This document shows, one piece after another, positions 1-8,323 of a stretch of DNA of 37,997 nt. Below the pieces are notes generated by a model. That model was not told the origin of the DNA, did no database searches, and was given only the letters and a program-made list of their open reading frames with translations. Each line of letters begins with the position of its first letter. The stretch's first letter is position 1. The translations under genes and the position numbers were made by a program. Source of the stretch: a bacterium (GTDB lineage: Bacteria; Chloroflexota; Dormibacteria; Aeolococcales; Bog-877); NCBI GenBank assembly GCA_021827985.1, contig JAKATL010000025.1, forward strand, positions 1 through 37,997, given 5' to 3'.

Positions 1-475
1 CTCTCCGTCATTACCAATCCGGCCGAAGCCGGATAGGTGGCAAAGAATTTGGGGCCCCTTGCGAAGGGGCATGTGGACGCAGAATCGTCTCCACTCTTCA
101 ATTGTCAAGCTGCGACCGGCGACGCCCTGAGGCGGCCGAACACCAGAGAGGTCCCTAGCGCGGACTTCGGAGTATAGCCCAGCGAGCCGGTGGCGTCAAG
201 CTGGATCGCAAGATCGCAAGATCCGCAAGATCCGGCATGCGCTGGACAGTTCGGGGATCCGCCGCCATCCTCAGCCTCCGCTGCCAGCAGGCCACCGGCC
301 CCTCACGCTGGGACCAGGTCTGGCAGTGGCTCCACTTTCAGATCCCGGTCGCCTGATCCCGCCCCAACCTTCTTGTCTCACACCCCGCAAGATCGCCCTT
401 GGGCACAGTGGCTGCGACCGGGCCCTCGGGGTGGTGAACAGGGCCCCGGGTGGATTCGGGTGCCCTGAGGGACGG
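1..475. other. Non-coding stretch downstream of recR with hairpins and a short repeat
   Basis: No convincing gene is visible here; open frames in the region are continuations or antisense images of recR. Two compact perfect hairpins lie near the left edge: ATCCGGC (17-23) pairs with GCCGGAT (28-34) around a CGAA loop, and GCCCCTT (54-60) pairs with AAGGGGC (64-70) around GCG. A short tandem repeat of an 8-9 base unit (gatcgcaa, gatcgcaa, gatccgcaa) sits at about 204-230. On the minus strand a TTGACA hexamer lies at 103-108, but no good -10 follows it. The left part may be the edge of a structured RNA or terminator belonging to a gene outside the window. Confidence 0.4.
418..449 (-). terminator. 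Candidate hairpin terminator after recR
   Basis: CCGGGCCCT (418-426) can pair with AGGGCCCCGG (440-449), giving a nine-pair GC-rich stem with one bulged C and a 13-base loop. It lies 27 bases beyond the recR stop codon. There is no U-tract, so classic intrinsic termination is doubtful; position and stability are the only support. Confidence 0.3.
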
Positions 476-1081
476 TCAGAGGTCGCGGCGACCGGAGAAG
501 GCCCGAGCCACGGTGCGCTCATCGGCATAGGCCAGCTCCCCGCCCACCGGAAGACCGTGGGCGAGGCGGGTGACTCGGACCCCGGTGCCTTCGAGGCGTC
601 GGAGCAGGTAGCTCGCGGTGGCCTCACCCTCGAGGTCGGAGTCGGTGGCCAGGATGACCTCGGACACCTCCCCGGCCCGAACCCTGGTCACCAGCTCCTG
701 GGCATGGATGTCGTTCGGCCCCACTCCGTCGAGGGGCGACAGGGCCGCTCCCAACACGTGGTAGAGGCCCCGGAACTCGCCGGTGCGCTCGATCGCCAGC
801 ACGTCCCCAGCCTCCTCCACGACGCAGATCAGCCGGAGGTCCCGATTGCTCTGCCGGCAGATGGCGCACTCCGCTCCGCCCTCGCTGAGAAAGAAGCAGC
901 TGGGACAGGGGGTGACACTGGTGGCGGTGGCGGAGATGGCGGCGGCCAGCTGCTGGAGCTGGGAAGCCGGCAGGCGGGAGGCGGCGTGGAAGGCGAGTCG
1001 CTGGGCGGTCTTGGGACCGATCCCGGGAAAGCGGGCGAACTCCTCGGTCAAGCGCTCAACCGGGGAGGGCAGGAGCCCCAC
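476..1081 (-). CDS. recR: Recombination protein RecR
   Basis: RecR acts with RecF and RecO to load RecA at single-strand gaps. The 201-residue length is normal for the family. An N-terminal helix-hairpin-helix (FPGIGPKTAQRLAFH, residues 18-32) is followed by a four-cysteine zinc finger (C59, C62, C72, C75). A Toprim domain follows, with VVEEAGDVLAIE near residue 87 and the acidic stretch DSDLEGEAT near 148. The start is GTG at 1079-1081, placing the usual short lead before the HhH motif. It is the last gene of the SRP RNA-dnaX-ybaB-recR run, the order known in Bacillus subtilis, and follows ybaB by 29 bases. Nothing unusual is seen. Confidence 0.96.
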   Translation of the reverse strand: MGLLPSPVERLTEEFARFPGIGPKTAQRLAFHAASRLPASQLQQLAAAISATATSVTPCPSCFFLSEGGAECAICRQSNRDLRLICVVEEAGDVLAIERTGEFRGLYHVLGAALSPLDGVGPNDIHAQELVTRVRAGEVSEVILATDSDLEGEATASYLLRRLEGTGVRVTRLAHGLPVGGELAYADERTVARAFSGRRDL

Positions 1082-1110
1082 CGATCAGAGTCCGAGCCGG
1101 GAGGCCGCGG

Positions 1111-1428
1111 TCAGCGCCCTCCCGGGGAGAGCATTCCCGGCGGCAGCAGGGACTCCATGGAGCGGGCGGCCAGCTCGCGGGATCGGTCTAGAGCGTCGTT
1201 GACCGCCGCCTGGACCAGGTCCCCAACCAGCTCCGCCCCCTCCTCGAGAACCCCCGGGGCCAGCGAGACCGACGTGACGCGCTGCTGGCCGTTGCAGCGG
1301 ACGGTCACGGCCCCGCCGCCGGCGGAGCCCTCGACCTCCTGAGTGGCCAGAGCATCCTGTGCCTGCTCCCACTGGCGCGCCAGATTCTGCTGCAGCTGGC
1401 GCAGCTGCCGGGGGTTAGGCGCGGGCAC
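1111..1428 (-). CDS. ybaB: YbaB/EbfC family nucleoid-associated protein
   Basis: A small (105-residue) DNA-binding protein of the YbaB/EbfC family, typically dimeric and coupled to dnaX and recR. The N-terminus is a helical Gln/Arg-rich segment (PRQLRQLQQNLARQ). The central beta region GAVTVRCNGQQRVTSVSLAPG is typical of the family. The C-terminal helix carries AAVNDALDRSRELAA. The GTG start at 1426-1428 is preceded by an in-frame TAG, so no longer protein is possible from an upstream start. A GAGG element lies about 12 bases upstream. It sits 40 bases after dnaX and 29 before recR, so co-transcription is likely. Confidence 0.9.
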   Translation of the reverse strand: MPAPNPRQLRQLQQNLARQWEQAQDALATQEVEGSAGGGAVTVRCNGQQRVTSVSLAPGVLEEGAELVGDLVQAAVNDALDRSRELAARSMESLLPPGMLSPGGR

Positions 1429-1468
1429 CGGCGGCTAGCCTCATGGCGAAGCTCATTCTAGGGGGGCG

Positions 1469-3106
1469 TCACCGGGGCCGCGGGTCGAGGAAGTCCACCT
1501 TCCTCACCGTGCTGCCGGGAAAGTGCTTGAGAGCGGCGGCCAGCCCCTGTCCTCCCCGGGAGCCGCCTCCCGACCTGGGGGACGGACCCGCCGAGCCGCG
1601 CAGGACCAGGGTCACCGGGATCTCACGGCCCGCCGCCGCCCGCAGGGCCTGGTTCAAGAGTTCGCGGTTGGCCGGGGAGTTGAGCTGCCCCAGGTGCCAC
1701 TCGTAGTTCACCTCGACGGTCAGCGCGCCGCTGGACACCCCGGTGGCAGTGGTGTCCAGGACCAGGGCGTGAAAGGGCTTGTGGTGCTCCCGTGCCCATT
1801 CCACAACCCGCACCCAGAGCGCTTGCCAGTCGGGCTCTTGGGCGGCCGCGGGGCGCGGGTCGGGGGCGAGGGACTCAAGTTGCTCGCCGACTGGCCCTGC
1901 CGCGGCGGGGTCGGGCGTTGACCGAGCCGGCACTGCGCCTGGCGGTGAGGCGCGGGAGGGGCCATCGTCCGACCGTGACGGAGCTGCCCCTGGGGGCTGG
2001 CGCCCGGGCTGGTCCCCTTTCCCCGTGGGCGGAGCAGGGGCACCGTCGGTTCTGGAAAGGGGGCTGTCGGGCCGCACCGACGCCGAGGCCACCTGCAGAA
2101 GCACTACCTCCATCGTCATCCAGGGGTCGTCGGCCCGCCGGAGCTCCGACGCCCCCCGGGTGCAGGCCTCCATCAGCTCAAGCCACGGTTCGGCCGCTCC
2201 CCCCTTCTCCACCAGCTTCCAGTAGCTCTCCCGTGCCCGCACCCCCAGCGCGCGCAGCAGCTGGCGCGGCTCGACCCCGTACTCCTGTAGCTCACCGAGC
2301 CGCTGGAGAACCGCCTGGGGTTGGCGCTCGACCAGTGCCTCCGCCAGCCCGGCCACCGCCGCAGGGTCGGCCATCCCCAGCGCCGAGCGGATGGTCTCGA
2401 GCTCGAGGACGCCGTCGTCCAGTCCCATGAGACGCTCCAGGAGAGACTCGGCGTCGCGCAGCGACCCAGCCCCAGCCTCGGCGACCAGGTCCATCACCGG
2501 CCGGGAGGTGGTCACCCCCTCCTGATCGCAGATCCCCTGCAGATGCTCGGCCATGGCCCCCACTGGGATCCTGCGGAAGTCGAAGCGCTGGCAGCGGGAG
2601 AGGATGGTCTCACTCAGCCTCTGGGGCTCGGTGGTGGCCAGGATGAAGCAAGCGTGGGGCGGGGGCTCCTCAAGGGTCTTGAGAAAGGCGTTCCCCGCCT
2701 CGTTGGTGAGCATGTGCGCCTCATCGATGATGTAGACCTTGGTGCGCAGGTCACTGGGCAGAAACTGGGCCCGCTCGCGGAGGTCCCGGATCTCGTCGAT
2801 GCCCCGATTGGTCGCGGCGTCGATCTCGATCACATCAAGGCTCCGGCCTTCCCCGATGGAGACACAGGGCCCGCAGGCGAGGCACGGCTCTCCCTCCTCC
2901 GGGTTCAAGCAGTTGATGGCCCGAGCGAGAATCCGGGCGGCGCTGGTTTTGCCGGTGCCCCGGACACCAGTGAAGAGGTAGGCATGGCCGATCCGGCCCT
3001 CCCGGACCGCGTGGCGGAGGGCGCGCGCGATCACCTCCTGGCCCACCAGTTCTGAGAAACGTCGGGGCCGGTATTTGAGGTAGAGGGTCGGTCTAACCGT
3101 TTTCAC
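1469..3106 (-). CDS. dnaX: DNA polymerase III subunit gamma/tau
   Basis: The clamp-loader ATPase of the replisome, 545 residues from the chosen GTG start. Near the start are LYLKYRPRRF (8-17) and GQEV. Walker A GVRGTGKT is at 47-54, a zinc module uses C65, C74, C77 and C80, and Walker B ends in the DEAH box (127-130). Sensor 1 is ATTEP (156-160) and the SRC arginine-finger motif is at 169-171. A Pro/Ser-rich linker after about residue 385 leads to a tau-type C-terminal domain. The frame stays open far upstream through the SRP RNA gene, but GTG 3104-3106 is the only start that keeps the KYRP motif without running into the RNA. No good ribosome site precedes it. The SRP RNA 3' end lies only 13 bases away. 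Confidence 0.93.
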   Translation of the reverse strand: MKTVRPTLYLKYRPRRFSELVGQEVIARALRHAVREGRIGHAYLFTGVRGTGKTSAARILARAINCLNPEEGEPCLACGPCVSIGEGRSLDVIEIDAATNRGIDEIRDLRERAQFLPSDLRTKVYIIDEAHMLTNEAGNAFLKTLEEPPPHACFILATTEPQRLSETILSRCQRFDFRRIPVGAMAEHLQGICDQEGVTTSRPVMDLVAEAGAGSLRDAESLLERLMGLDDGVLELETIRSALGMADPAAVAGLAEALVERQPQAVLQRLGELQEYGVEPRQLLRALGVRARESYWKLVEKGGAAEPWLELMEACTRGASELRRADDPWMTMEVVLLQVASASVRPDSPLSRTDGAPAPPTGKGDQPGRQPPGAAPSRSDDGPSRASPPGAVPARSTPDPAAAGPVGEQLESLAPDPRPAAAQEPDWQALWVRVVEWAREHHKPFHALVLDTTATGVSSGALTVEVNYEWHLGQLNSPANRELLNQALRAAAGREIPVTLVLRGSAGPSPRSGGGSRGGQGLAAALKHFPGSTVRKVDFLDPRPR

Positions 3107-3119
3107 CAGGGTTGATGAT

Positions 3120-3388
3120 GATCGCGCACCCCTCTTCGTGGGACCGCCCCCGGCGCCTACCGGCCACCGGGCTCGGGCCGGGGTGCCCGACGGCGCCCCG
3201 GTCGCTCCGCGTGCCGCTGCTTCCTTCCGGACCTGACGGGGTTGGCGGTGACCGGCCGCGTCGGACCCGACCGTCGGCACCCGGATGATCGGAGCTGACC
3301 CGGAAACGCCCCCCCTAGGAGGGGAGTTCGACCCCGCTGTAGCGGATTGCGGGTACAGGGCACCGCTAACTCCCCGTCTAGCGCGATC
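3120..3388 (-). ncRNA. ffs: Large bacterial signal recognition particle RNA (with Alu domain)
   Basis: The SRP RNA scaffold binds Ffh and targets membrane proteins. On the minus strand GTCAGGTCCGGAAGGAAGC, the diagnostic domain IV tip, lies at about 3217-3236. Flanking it, GGGTGCCGACGG (3282-3271) pairs with CCGTCGGGCACCC (3193-3181) apart from one bulge. Further 5' is an Alu domain: GGGGAGTTAGCGGTGCCC, then CCCGCAATCCGCTACAGC, very like the 5' half of the B. subtilis scRNA as I recall it. Terminal pairing GATCGCGC (3388-3381) with GCGCGATC (3127-3120) closes the molecule. The length of about 269 nt matches the Bacillus type (about 271) rather than the 4.5S type. Exact ends are inferred from the terminal stem. 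Confidence 0.92.
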
Positions 3389-3394
3389 GAGGCG

Positions 3395-3400
3395 ATTGTA
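3395..3400 (-). promoter_or_regulatory. -10 element for the SRP RNA-dnaX transcript
   Basis: On the minus strand TACAAT reads from 3400 to 3395, seven bases before the predicted 5' end of the SRP RNA at 3388. That is the spacing expected for transcription initiation. No recognisable -35 lies 16-19 bases upstream. Confidence 0.6.
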
Positions 3401-3471
3401 GCGCGGTAGCGCGAGCCCGGCACTTGGCCCGCGGCCAGGGGCGAGTCGGGGCTGGACGGCCCGGAACTCGC

Positions 3472-5106
3472 TCAGAGGTCCATGGCAGACAGCCGCCTGG
3501 TCCCTGCCCGGAGGGCAACGCCTCCGGCGGTCGCCGCGCACAGCCCACAGATGACCAGGGACAGGACCTCCCGCTCCCAGAAGGGCATCCAGGTCAGCAG
3601 CAGTGGGAGGGTGAAGGCCACGATGGAAACGGCGACGTAGGTGGACCCCAGGAGCATGAAGGCCATGACCAGCCAGATGCCCACGGCCCGGCGAGGGTCG
3701 TTCCAGTCCAGCCGTGGCCAGGCCGCCCCCATCCCGGTCGCCAGGCCCACAAGCCCCAGAACCAGCATGGTCATCTGGGCGGCGGAGATCACCACCTCGT
3801 TCCCCGGGAGCCGCTGGGTGGCCTCGGTGACCAACAGGAGCGCCAGGCTGGCTCCGGTGGCAACCAGCGCCGGCAGCTGTGCCTTGCTCAGCAGCACAGC
3901 CTTCGGGCTGAGCGGGGCGCTGAACAGGCACCACGCGTGCTTACCCTCGGCCCCGATGGCGCGCAGACCGAGGCCGCTGGCCGCGAAGAGGGCGGCGAAG
4001 GAAGCGGTGGTGAGCGGCCCATACCAGGCCGGGAAGTCCCTGAAGACCCCCGAACCTCCGCGAGGGGAGAGCAGGTAGACGGCGAACAGCCCCACGGGAA
4101 GCAACAACTGGATCAGCTGCCCAGGGTCCCGACGAAGGACGCGACCATCCTTGCTCAGGATGGCCAGAGGAGCCGGCAGCGCACGCGCGAATCGCGACCT
4201 CCTCGTCCGGGCGGCGGTGAACTGCGAGCGGTACCACCCCTCCCGGAGAAACCGGGACGAGACCAGGATCCCCAGCGGAGTGACGACCGCGGCGAGAAGG
4301 ACGGTGAGGGCCGCCAGCAGGACCGCCAGGGCGAACTGCCCGCGCGCCCCCGCCACCAGGCTCCCCGCCACCCAGGAGGTGGGCAGCCAGGCCGGCGTGC
4401 CGAACCCATGGCCAAAGTGGCCCAGGGCCAGCCCGCCCGAGCCATGGCCGTTGAAGGTCGCCGCCAGGTCGACCGCCGCCGCCCCGAAGCCAACGCCGGC
4501 GACCAGGATGCCGGCGGCATCGCGGACCCGCGCTGCCGGGACCAGCCGTACCACCAGGACCACGCCCACGAGGGCCAGGGACATGGGCACCAGCAGCAGG
4601 GCGGGCAGTGTCAGCGCCGCCAAGGGCACCAGGAGAGGCGCGTCGAAGCGCAGCGCAGCTGCCAGCACCGCGGGCGCGCCGATCAGGGTCCCGATGGTGA
4701 CTCCGATGGCCAGCTGGTTGGTGAGTCGATGGGCGAGGAACACCGGGGCGCTCAGGGGAGAGGACAGCAGCCACTCCACGTCGCGGGCGAAGTACAACGA
4801 GGCCAAGGCGAAGCTGACCGAGCTGGCCAGCGTGAAGAGCCAGAGGAGAGCGGCCACGGTGGCGAGAGGCGCCTCCAGCTGGGCGGGGGACATCCGTCCC
4901 AGCAGGCGCTCGGCTGCCGGGACAGTGGCGGCCCAGAAGGCTACCACCAGCGGAACAGCGAGGGTGGCCGCCAGCCGCCGCCCCGGGCCGGACCGCCACC
5001 AGGAGTTCCAGGTGGCCAGAAGCGAGGCCCGGAAGAGGCCGAAGAGCTGCCCGCGGGGACGCGGGGCGCCCCGCTCCCACGGTCCAGACCAGGCTGGAGC
5101 CACCAC
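3472..5106 (-). CDS. ABC exporter permease subunit, polytopic
   Basis: A 544-residue hydrophobic protein with an estimated 12-14 membrane segments, starting with an N-terminal helix after a short Arg-rich cytoplasmic stretch. It begins at GTG 5106-5104, one base after the ATPase stop codon; a second GTG follows at 5103. Size and layout resemble the permeases of two-gene ABC exporters annotated as putative ABC exporter. The substrate cannot be read from the sequence. A striking feature is a roughly 175-residue central block (about residues 255-430) with few conserved polar residues. It forms an operon with the ATPase. Confidence 0.75.
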   Translation of the reverse strand: MVAPAWSGPWERGAPRPRGQLFGLFRASLLATWNSWWRSGPGRRLAATLAVPLVVAFWAATVPAAERLLGRMSPAQLEAPLATVAALLWLFTLASSVSFALASLYFARDVEWLLSSPLSAPVFLAHRLTNQLAIGVTIGTLIGAPAVLAAALRFDAPLLVPLAALTLPALLLVPMSLALVGVVLVVRLVPAARVRDAAGILVAGVGFGAAAVDLAATFNGHGSGGLALGHFGHGFGTPAWLPTSWVAGSLVAGARGQFALAVLLAALTVLLAAVVTPLGILVSSRFLREGWYRSQFTAARTRRSRFARALPAPLAILSKDGRVLRRDPGQLIQLLLPVGLFAVYLLSPRGGSGVFRDFPAWYGPLTTASFAALFAASGLGLRAIGAEGKHAWCLFSAPLSPKAVLLSKAQLPALVATGASLALLLVTEATQRLPGNEVVISAAQMTMLVLGLVGLATGMGAAWPRLDWNDPRRAVGIWLVMAFMLLGSTYVAVSIVAFTLPLLLTWMPFWEREVLSLVICGLCAATAGGVALRAGTRRLSAMDL

Positions 5107-5107
5107 G

Positions 5108-5890
5108 TCAGGCGGAGAGCGCGTCGATGAGGCGGTCGGAGTCGCCGTCCGCTGCTCCGGTGGCCTGCATGAAAGCGGCCTCCAGCCCCTCCCCTCCCCC
5201 TCCCTGGCCGGCCAGCTCGTCCACAGTGCCCAGGGCCACCAGCCGGCCCGCGGAGAAGATCCCCACGCGGTCGCAGAGCGCGCTGGCCACGTCGAGAGCG
5301 TGAGTGCTGAGGAAAACCGCATGCCCGGTGGCGCAGAGCGCCTTGAGGATGGAGCGCAGCTGGCGGGCGGCTTTGGGATCCAGGCCCACCGTGGGCTCGT
5401 CCAGCAGCACCACCTCCGGATCGTGGATCAACGCCGCGCAGAGGGCCAGCTTCTGGCGCATCCCCCGGGAGTAAGACTGGACCAGTTGAGGGGCGGCTTG
5501 GGACAGCTCGAGTGCTTCGAGTAGGGCGGGGATACGACGCTCGCGGCGGCGACGGCTGACCCCGTGGAGGTCTCCCGCGAGTTGCAGAAACTCGGCTCCA
5601 GTGAGCTTCCCGTACAGCGGAGCGCTATCCGGGACATACCCGAGATGACGCCGAGCGCGGCCGCCGTCCGCCTGCACGTCGTGGCCGCACACCGTGATCC
5701 TGCCGCTGCTAGGCCGCAGCAGCCCGACTGCCATCTTGATGGTGGTGGTCTTGCCGGCACCGTTGGGGCCGATGAGGCCGAAGAGCTCGCCGGCCCCCAA
5801 CTCCAGGTCCAGTCCCGAGACGGCGCTGCGGCCCTCGAACTCCTTGCTCACCGCCTCGAACCGCAGCGGCGCGGGTGCCCGCTCCAACAC
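5108..5890 (-). CDS. ABC transporter ATP-binding protein
   Basis: A 260-residue ABC ATPase, the energising half of the transporter whose permease follows directly. Walker A GPNGAGKT is at 41-48, a Q-loop-like region surrounds YVPDSAPLY, and the signature is YSRGMRQKLALC. Walker B plus D-loop is VVLLDEPTVGLDP and the switch histidine lies in LSTHALD. The closest named type is the CcmA/multidrug subfamily of exporter ATPases. The signature SRGMRQ is common in that subfamily. The GTG start (5888-5890) lies six bases after a GATAAT -10, so the mRNA is probably leaderless; the next codon is TTG. The frame extends upstream but reads antisense to the aldolase gene. Confidence 0.9.
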   Translation of the reverse strand: MLERAPAPLRFEAVSKEFEGRSAVSGLDLELGAGELFGLIGPNGAGKTTTIKMAVGLLRPSSGRITVCGHDVQADGGRARRHLGYVPDSAPLYGKLTGAEFLQLAGDLHGVSRRRRERRIPALLEALELSQAAPQLVQSYSRGMRQKLALCAALIHDPEVVLLDEPTVGLDPKAARQLRSILKALCATGHAVFLSTHALDVASALCDRVGIFSAGRLVALGTVDELAGQGGGGEGLEAAFMQATGAADGDSDRLIDALSA

Positions 5891-5896
5891 GCGCGG

Positions 5897-5947
5897 ATTA
5901 TCACCCTGTCCGGCTCGGCCCCGCCTTCCGATGCGACGTTGTAACCT
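5897..5947. promoter_or_regulatory. Divergent promoters for the ABC exporter and aldolase
   Basis: Minus strand: GATAAT at 5902-5897, then six bases, then the ATPase GTG. Plus strand: TAACCT at 5942-5947, then cagggc, then the aldolase ATG at 5954. Both -10 to start distances are six bases, which would put transcription starts on or next to the start codons. No clear -35 elements are seen. Confidence 0.55.
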
Positions 5948-5953
5948 CAGGGC

Positions 5954-6868
5954 ATGAGCAGCAACCCTCCGACCCGGACCACCCTGGACGACATGGCCCT
6001 CTCCCCGGGCAAGCGAGCCCGGCTCCACAACCTCCTCTACGACCATGGCCCGGGCAACGGCACCCTCTTGCTCCTGCCGGTGGACCAGGGACTGGAGCAC
6101 GGCCCGGTGGACTTCTTCGCCAATCCACCGGCTCTCGATCCAGACTTCCAGTGCCAGCTGGCGTTGCGCGGGCGGTATTCCGGTATCGCCCTCCAGATCG
6201 GGCTGGCGGAGCACTACCAGTCCCGCTACGCCGGCCGGCTGCCGCTGGTGCTCAAGGTCAACGGGCGCACCAACGTGCCCAGTTCAGATGAGGCCTTCTC
6301 ACCCCTCACCTCCTCCGTGGAGGATGCCGTCCGCTTGGGGGCCTCCGCGGTGGGCTACACCTGCTACGTCGGTTCTCCAGCCCAGGACCGGGATTTACGC
6401 CAGATGAACGAGGTCCGCCGGGAGTGCGAGCGCTACGGGATGCCGCTTATCTGCTGGTCTTACCCCCGGGGGTCGGCCATCGCCAAGAAGGGGGGGCAGG
6501 ACAGCCTGTACGCGGTGGACTACGCGGCCCGGGTCGCGTCGGAGATGGGCGCGGACGTCATCAAGATCAACATCCCGCGGGCTCACGGGGAGGCCGACGG
6601 TGCGTCGCCGGCACCCTACGACAGCCTGGCCGAGGATCGGCGCCAGATGCTCGCTCGGGTCATCCGGTCAGGCGGGCGCTCGCTCGTGATCTTCGCCGGC
6701 GGCAGCAAGATCGGCGACCAGGAGCTCCTGGGGCGGATCGAGGACTGCATGGCGGCAGGCGGGACGGGATTCATCTTCGGCCGGAACATGTGGCAGCGCC
6801 CGATGGATGAGGCGCTGGCGATGACCGAGCGGGTGCACCAGATCCTCGCCCAGTACGGCGCCGGCTGA
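5954..6868 (+). CDS. fbaB: Class I fructose-bisphosphate aldolase (DhnA type)
   Basis: Cleaves or forms fructose 1,6-bisphosphate through a Schiff base; cytoplasmic, glycolysis and gluconeogenesis. The 304-residue protein has the DhnA/FbaB pattern. LLLPVDQGLEHGP (39-51) is near the N-terminus, LKVNGRTN is at 100-107, and the Schiff-base lysine is K204 in GADVIKINIP. The phosphate-binding FAGGSK follows, with GTGFIFGRNMWQRP near the end. The ATG follows a TAACCT -10 by six bases. Its stop codon is three bases from the nuoN-like stop on the other strand. DhnA-type enzymes also include transaldolase-like members, so the exact substrate is inferred. Confidence 0.92.
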   Translation: MSSNPPTRTTLDDMALSPGKRARLHNLLYDHGPGNGTLLLLPVDQGLEHGPVDFFANPPALDPDFQCQLALRGRYSGIALQIGLAEHYQSRYAGRLPLVLKVNGRTNVPSSDEAFSPLTSSVEDAVRLGASAVGYTCYVGSPAQDRDLRQMNEVRRECERYGMPLICWSYPRGSAIAKKGGQDSLYAVDYAARVASEMGADVIKINIPRAHGEADGASPAPYDSLAEDRRQMLARVIRSGGRSLVIFAGGSKIGDQELLGRIEDCMAAGGTGFIFGRNMWQRPMDEALAMTERVHQILAQYGAG

Positions 6869-6871
6869 CTC

Positions 6872-8323
6872 TCAGGGTCCCGCGAGCGGGGCCAGGGCGG
6901 CGCGGGCGGCAATCCCCATCAGGGGGCCAAGGGTCACGGTGAACCCGGCGAGAGCGGCCACGCTCAGGCCGATACCGATGAGGGTCGCCCGACTGGGCAG
7001 CTCAAGCGGCTGACCTTCGGCCTGGGGGTCCAGGAGCACCAGGATCCAGCGCAGGGCCACCGCTGCGGAGAGGATCGCCCCCAACACCACGGCGACCGCC
7101 AACCAACCCAGTCCGGCCTCTAGGCTGGACTCCACCACCATGAGGCGGGCGAAGAAGCCGGTCAGGGGAGGCAGCCCCGCCAGGGCGGAGAGCAGCAGGG
7201 CCAGCAGACCCGCGTGCAGCGGGGAGCGGGAGGCCAGGCCGCGGAGATGGACCATCCCGTCTCCAGCGCCCGACAGCTGAACCGCGCCCAGGAGGCCCAG
7301 GCTGGCCGTGACCACGGGCACCAGCCCGAGAACCAGATAGAGGACGGCCGCAGTGGCGGGGCGGCTGGACCAGGTGAGGCCGACCAGCACCAGCGCCGCG
7401 TCCCCCACGAACAGGTATCCCACCGCAGCCAGCAGCGAGCGCTGGCGCCAGGCGAGAGCCGGGGCGATGAGGATGGTCAGGGCCGCCGCTACCCCGACGC
7501 CCACGTTCCAGCCGGGAATCGCCGCACCCAGGGTGCCCGGCAACAGCCGGAGGAGGGCCGCGGCGGCAGCCAGGGCGCCGAGCGCAAGCCCCGCCAGCGC
7601 CGGGCCGAGGGGAACCGCCGCGGTGGCTCCCGCTCTCCACCAGGTGAGCGGGAAGGCACCAAGGGGCCCGGCGACTCCCACGGCGATGAGGACCACTGCC
7701 AACCCCAGCAGGGGGCTTGGAGGGAGCGCCTCCAGGCGGCTGAGCTGGGTGGCGTGGCCGAGGCCGGCCAGGATCGCCTCCCCGGCCGCAAATGTCGCCA
7801 GGAGGGCACCGGTGATCACCAGCGACCGGGCCGCGGAGCGTACCGTCACGGGATCCACCTTCCGCAGCGCGGACCCGAGGATCAGGGGAAGGCTCACGGT
7901 GGCCACTCCCACCAACAGGGTGAGGAGGTCGGCTCCCGAGGCGGTGAGCATGACGCCCGAGGTGGACACCAGGACCAGGGCGTGGTAGAGGGGCCGGTGA
8001 GGGTCGAGCTGCTCCTCCAGGTCGGAGCCGGTCAGGAGGATGGCGGCGGCGGTGGCCGGGGCGGCCGCGTAGAAGAAGAGCGCGAAACGGTCCACCAGAA
8101 AGCTCCCGTGCTCGACGTCCGGGGGCGCCGGTCCCAGGGAGCTGCGCCAGAAGCCCACTGCCGCCAGGAAGGCCAGGCCCGTGAATGCCAGTGCTATCCA
8201 GCGGCTCAGGCTGCCGCGGTCACCCCGCGAGCCGTAAATGCCACCCTCCACGCCCAGGCAGGCGACCGCTCCCAGGAGCAGGACGCCCAGTGGCGCGAAG
8301 TCCTGAAGGAAGGCGAGATTCAC
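6872..8323 (-). CDS. nuoN: NuoN-like antiporter-fold membrane subunit, key residues missing
   Basis: A 483-residue polytopic protein, last in the nuoJKLMN-ordered operon. The GTG start at 8321-8323 overlaps the nuoM stop as GTGA. The NuoN pattern shows as HALVLVSTSGVMLTASGADLL (114-134), VSLPLILGSALRK, and LSALAGLPPLTGFFARL near the C-terminus. In Escherichia coli NuoN the half-channel uses a Glu in LELLSLP and a Lys before the PFHMW motif. Here the first is A141 (VGVATVSLP) and the Lys segment reads VGVAGPLGAFPLTWW, without Lys or His. The C-terminal GFxGK lysine is replaced by GFFAR. Fold assignment is firm; the role as a proton pump is doubtful. Confidence 0.82.
   Translation of the reverse strand: MNLAFLQDFAPLGVLLLGAVACLGVEGGIYGSRGDRGSLSRWIALAFTGLAFLAAVGFWRSSLGPAPPDVEHGSFLVDRFALFFYAAAPATAAAILLTGSDLEEQLDPHRPLYHALVLVSTSGVMLTASGADLLTLLVGVATVSLPLILGSALRKVDPVTVRSAARSLVITGALLATFAAGEAILAGLGHATQLSRLEALPPSPLLGLAVVLIAVGVAGPLGAFPLTWWRAGATAAVPLGPALAGLALGALAAAAALLRLLPGTLGAAIPGWNVGVGVAAALTILIAPALAWRQRSLLAAVGYLFVGDAALVLVGLTWSSRPATAAVLYLVLGLVPVVTASLGLLGAVQLSGAGDGMVHLRGLASRSPLHAGLLALLLSALAGLPPLTGFFARLMVVESSLEAGLGWLAVAVVLGAILSAAVALRWILVLLDPQAEGQPLELPSRATLIGIGLSVAALAGFTVTLGPLMGIAARAALAPLAGP

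Noticed and set aside
48..90. A possible CRISPR repeat, because of the GCCCCTT-gcg-AAGGGGC core
   Set aside because: Only one copy is present and no spacer-repeat periodicity or cas gene is visible in the window.
3301..3390. A separate tRNA or small RNA upstream of the SRP RNA
   Set aside because: The sequence matches the Alu half of large SRP RNA and closes with the 3' end by an eight-base stem.
3106..3934. The dnaX frame continuing upstream to 3934
   Set aside because: That stretch runs through the SRP RNA and the end of the permease gene; no DnaX motif lies there.
4151..5524. Plus-strand open frames opposite the ABC exporter
   Set aside because: Arg/Ala-rich shadow frames with no motifs; the minus strand has the ABC ATPase signature motifs.
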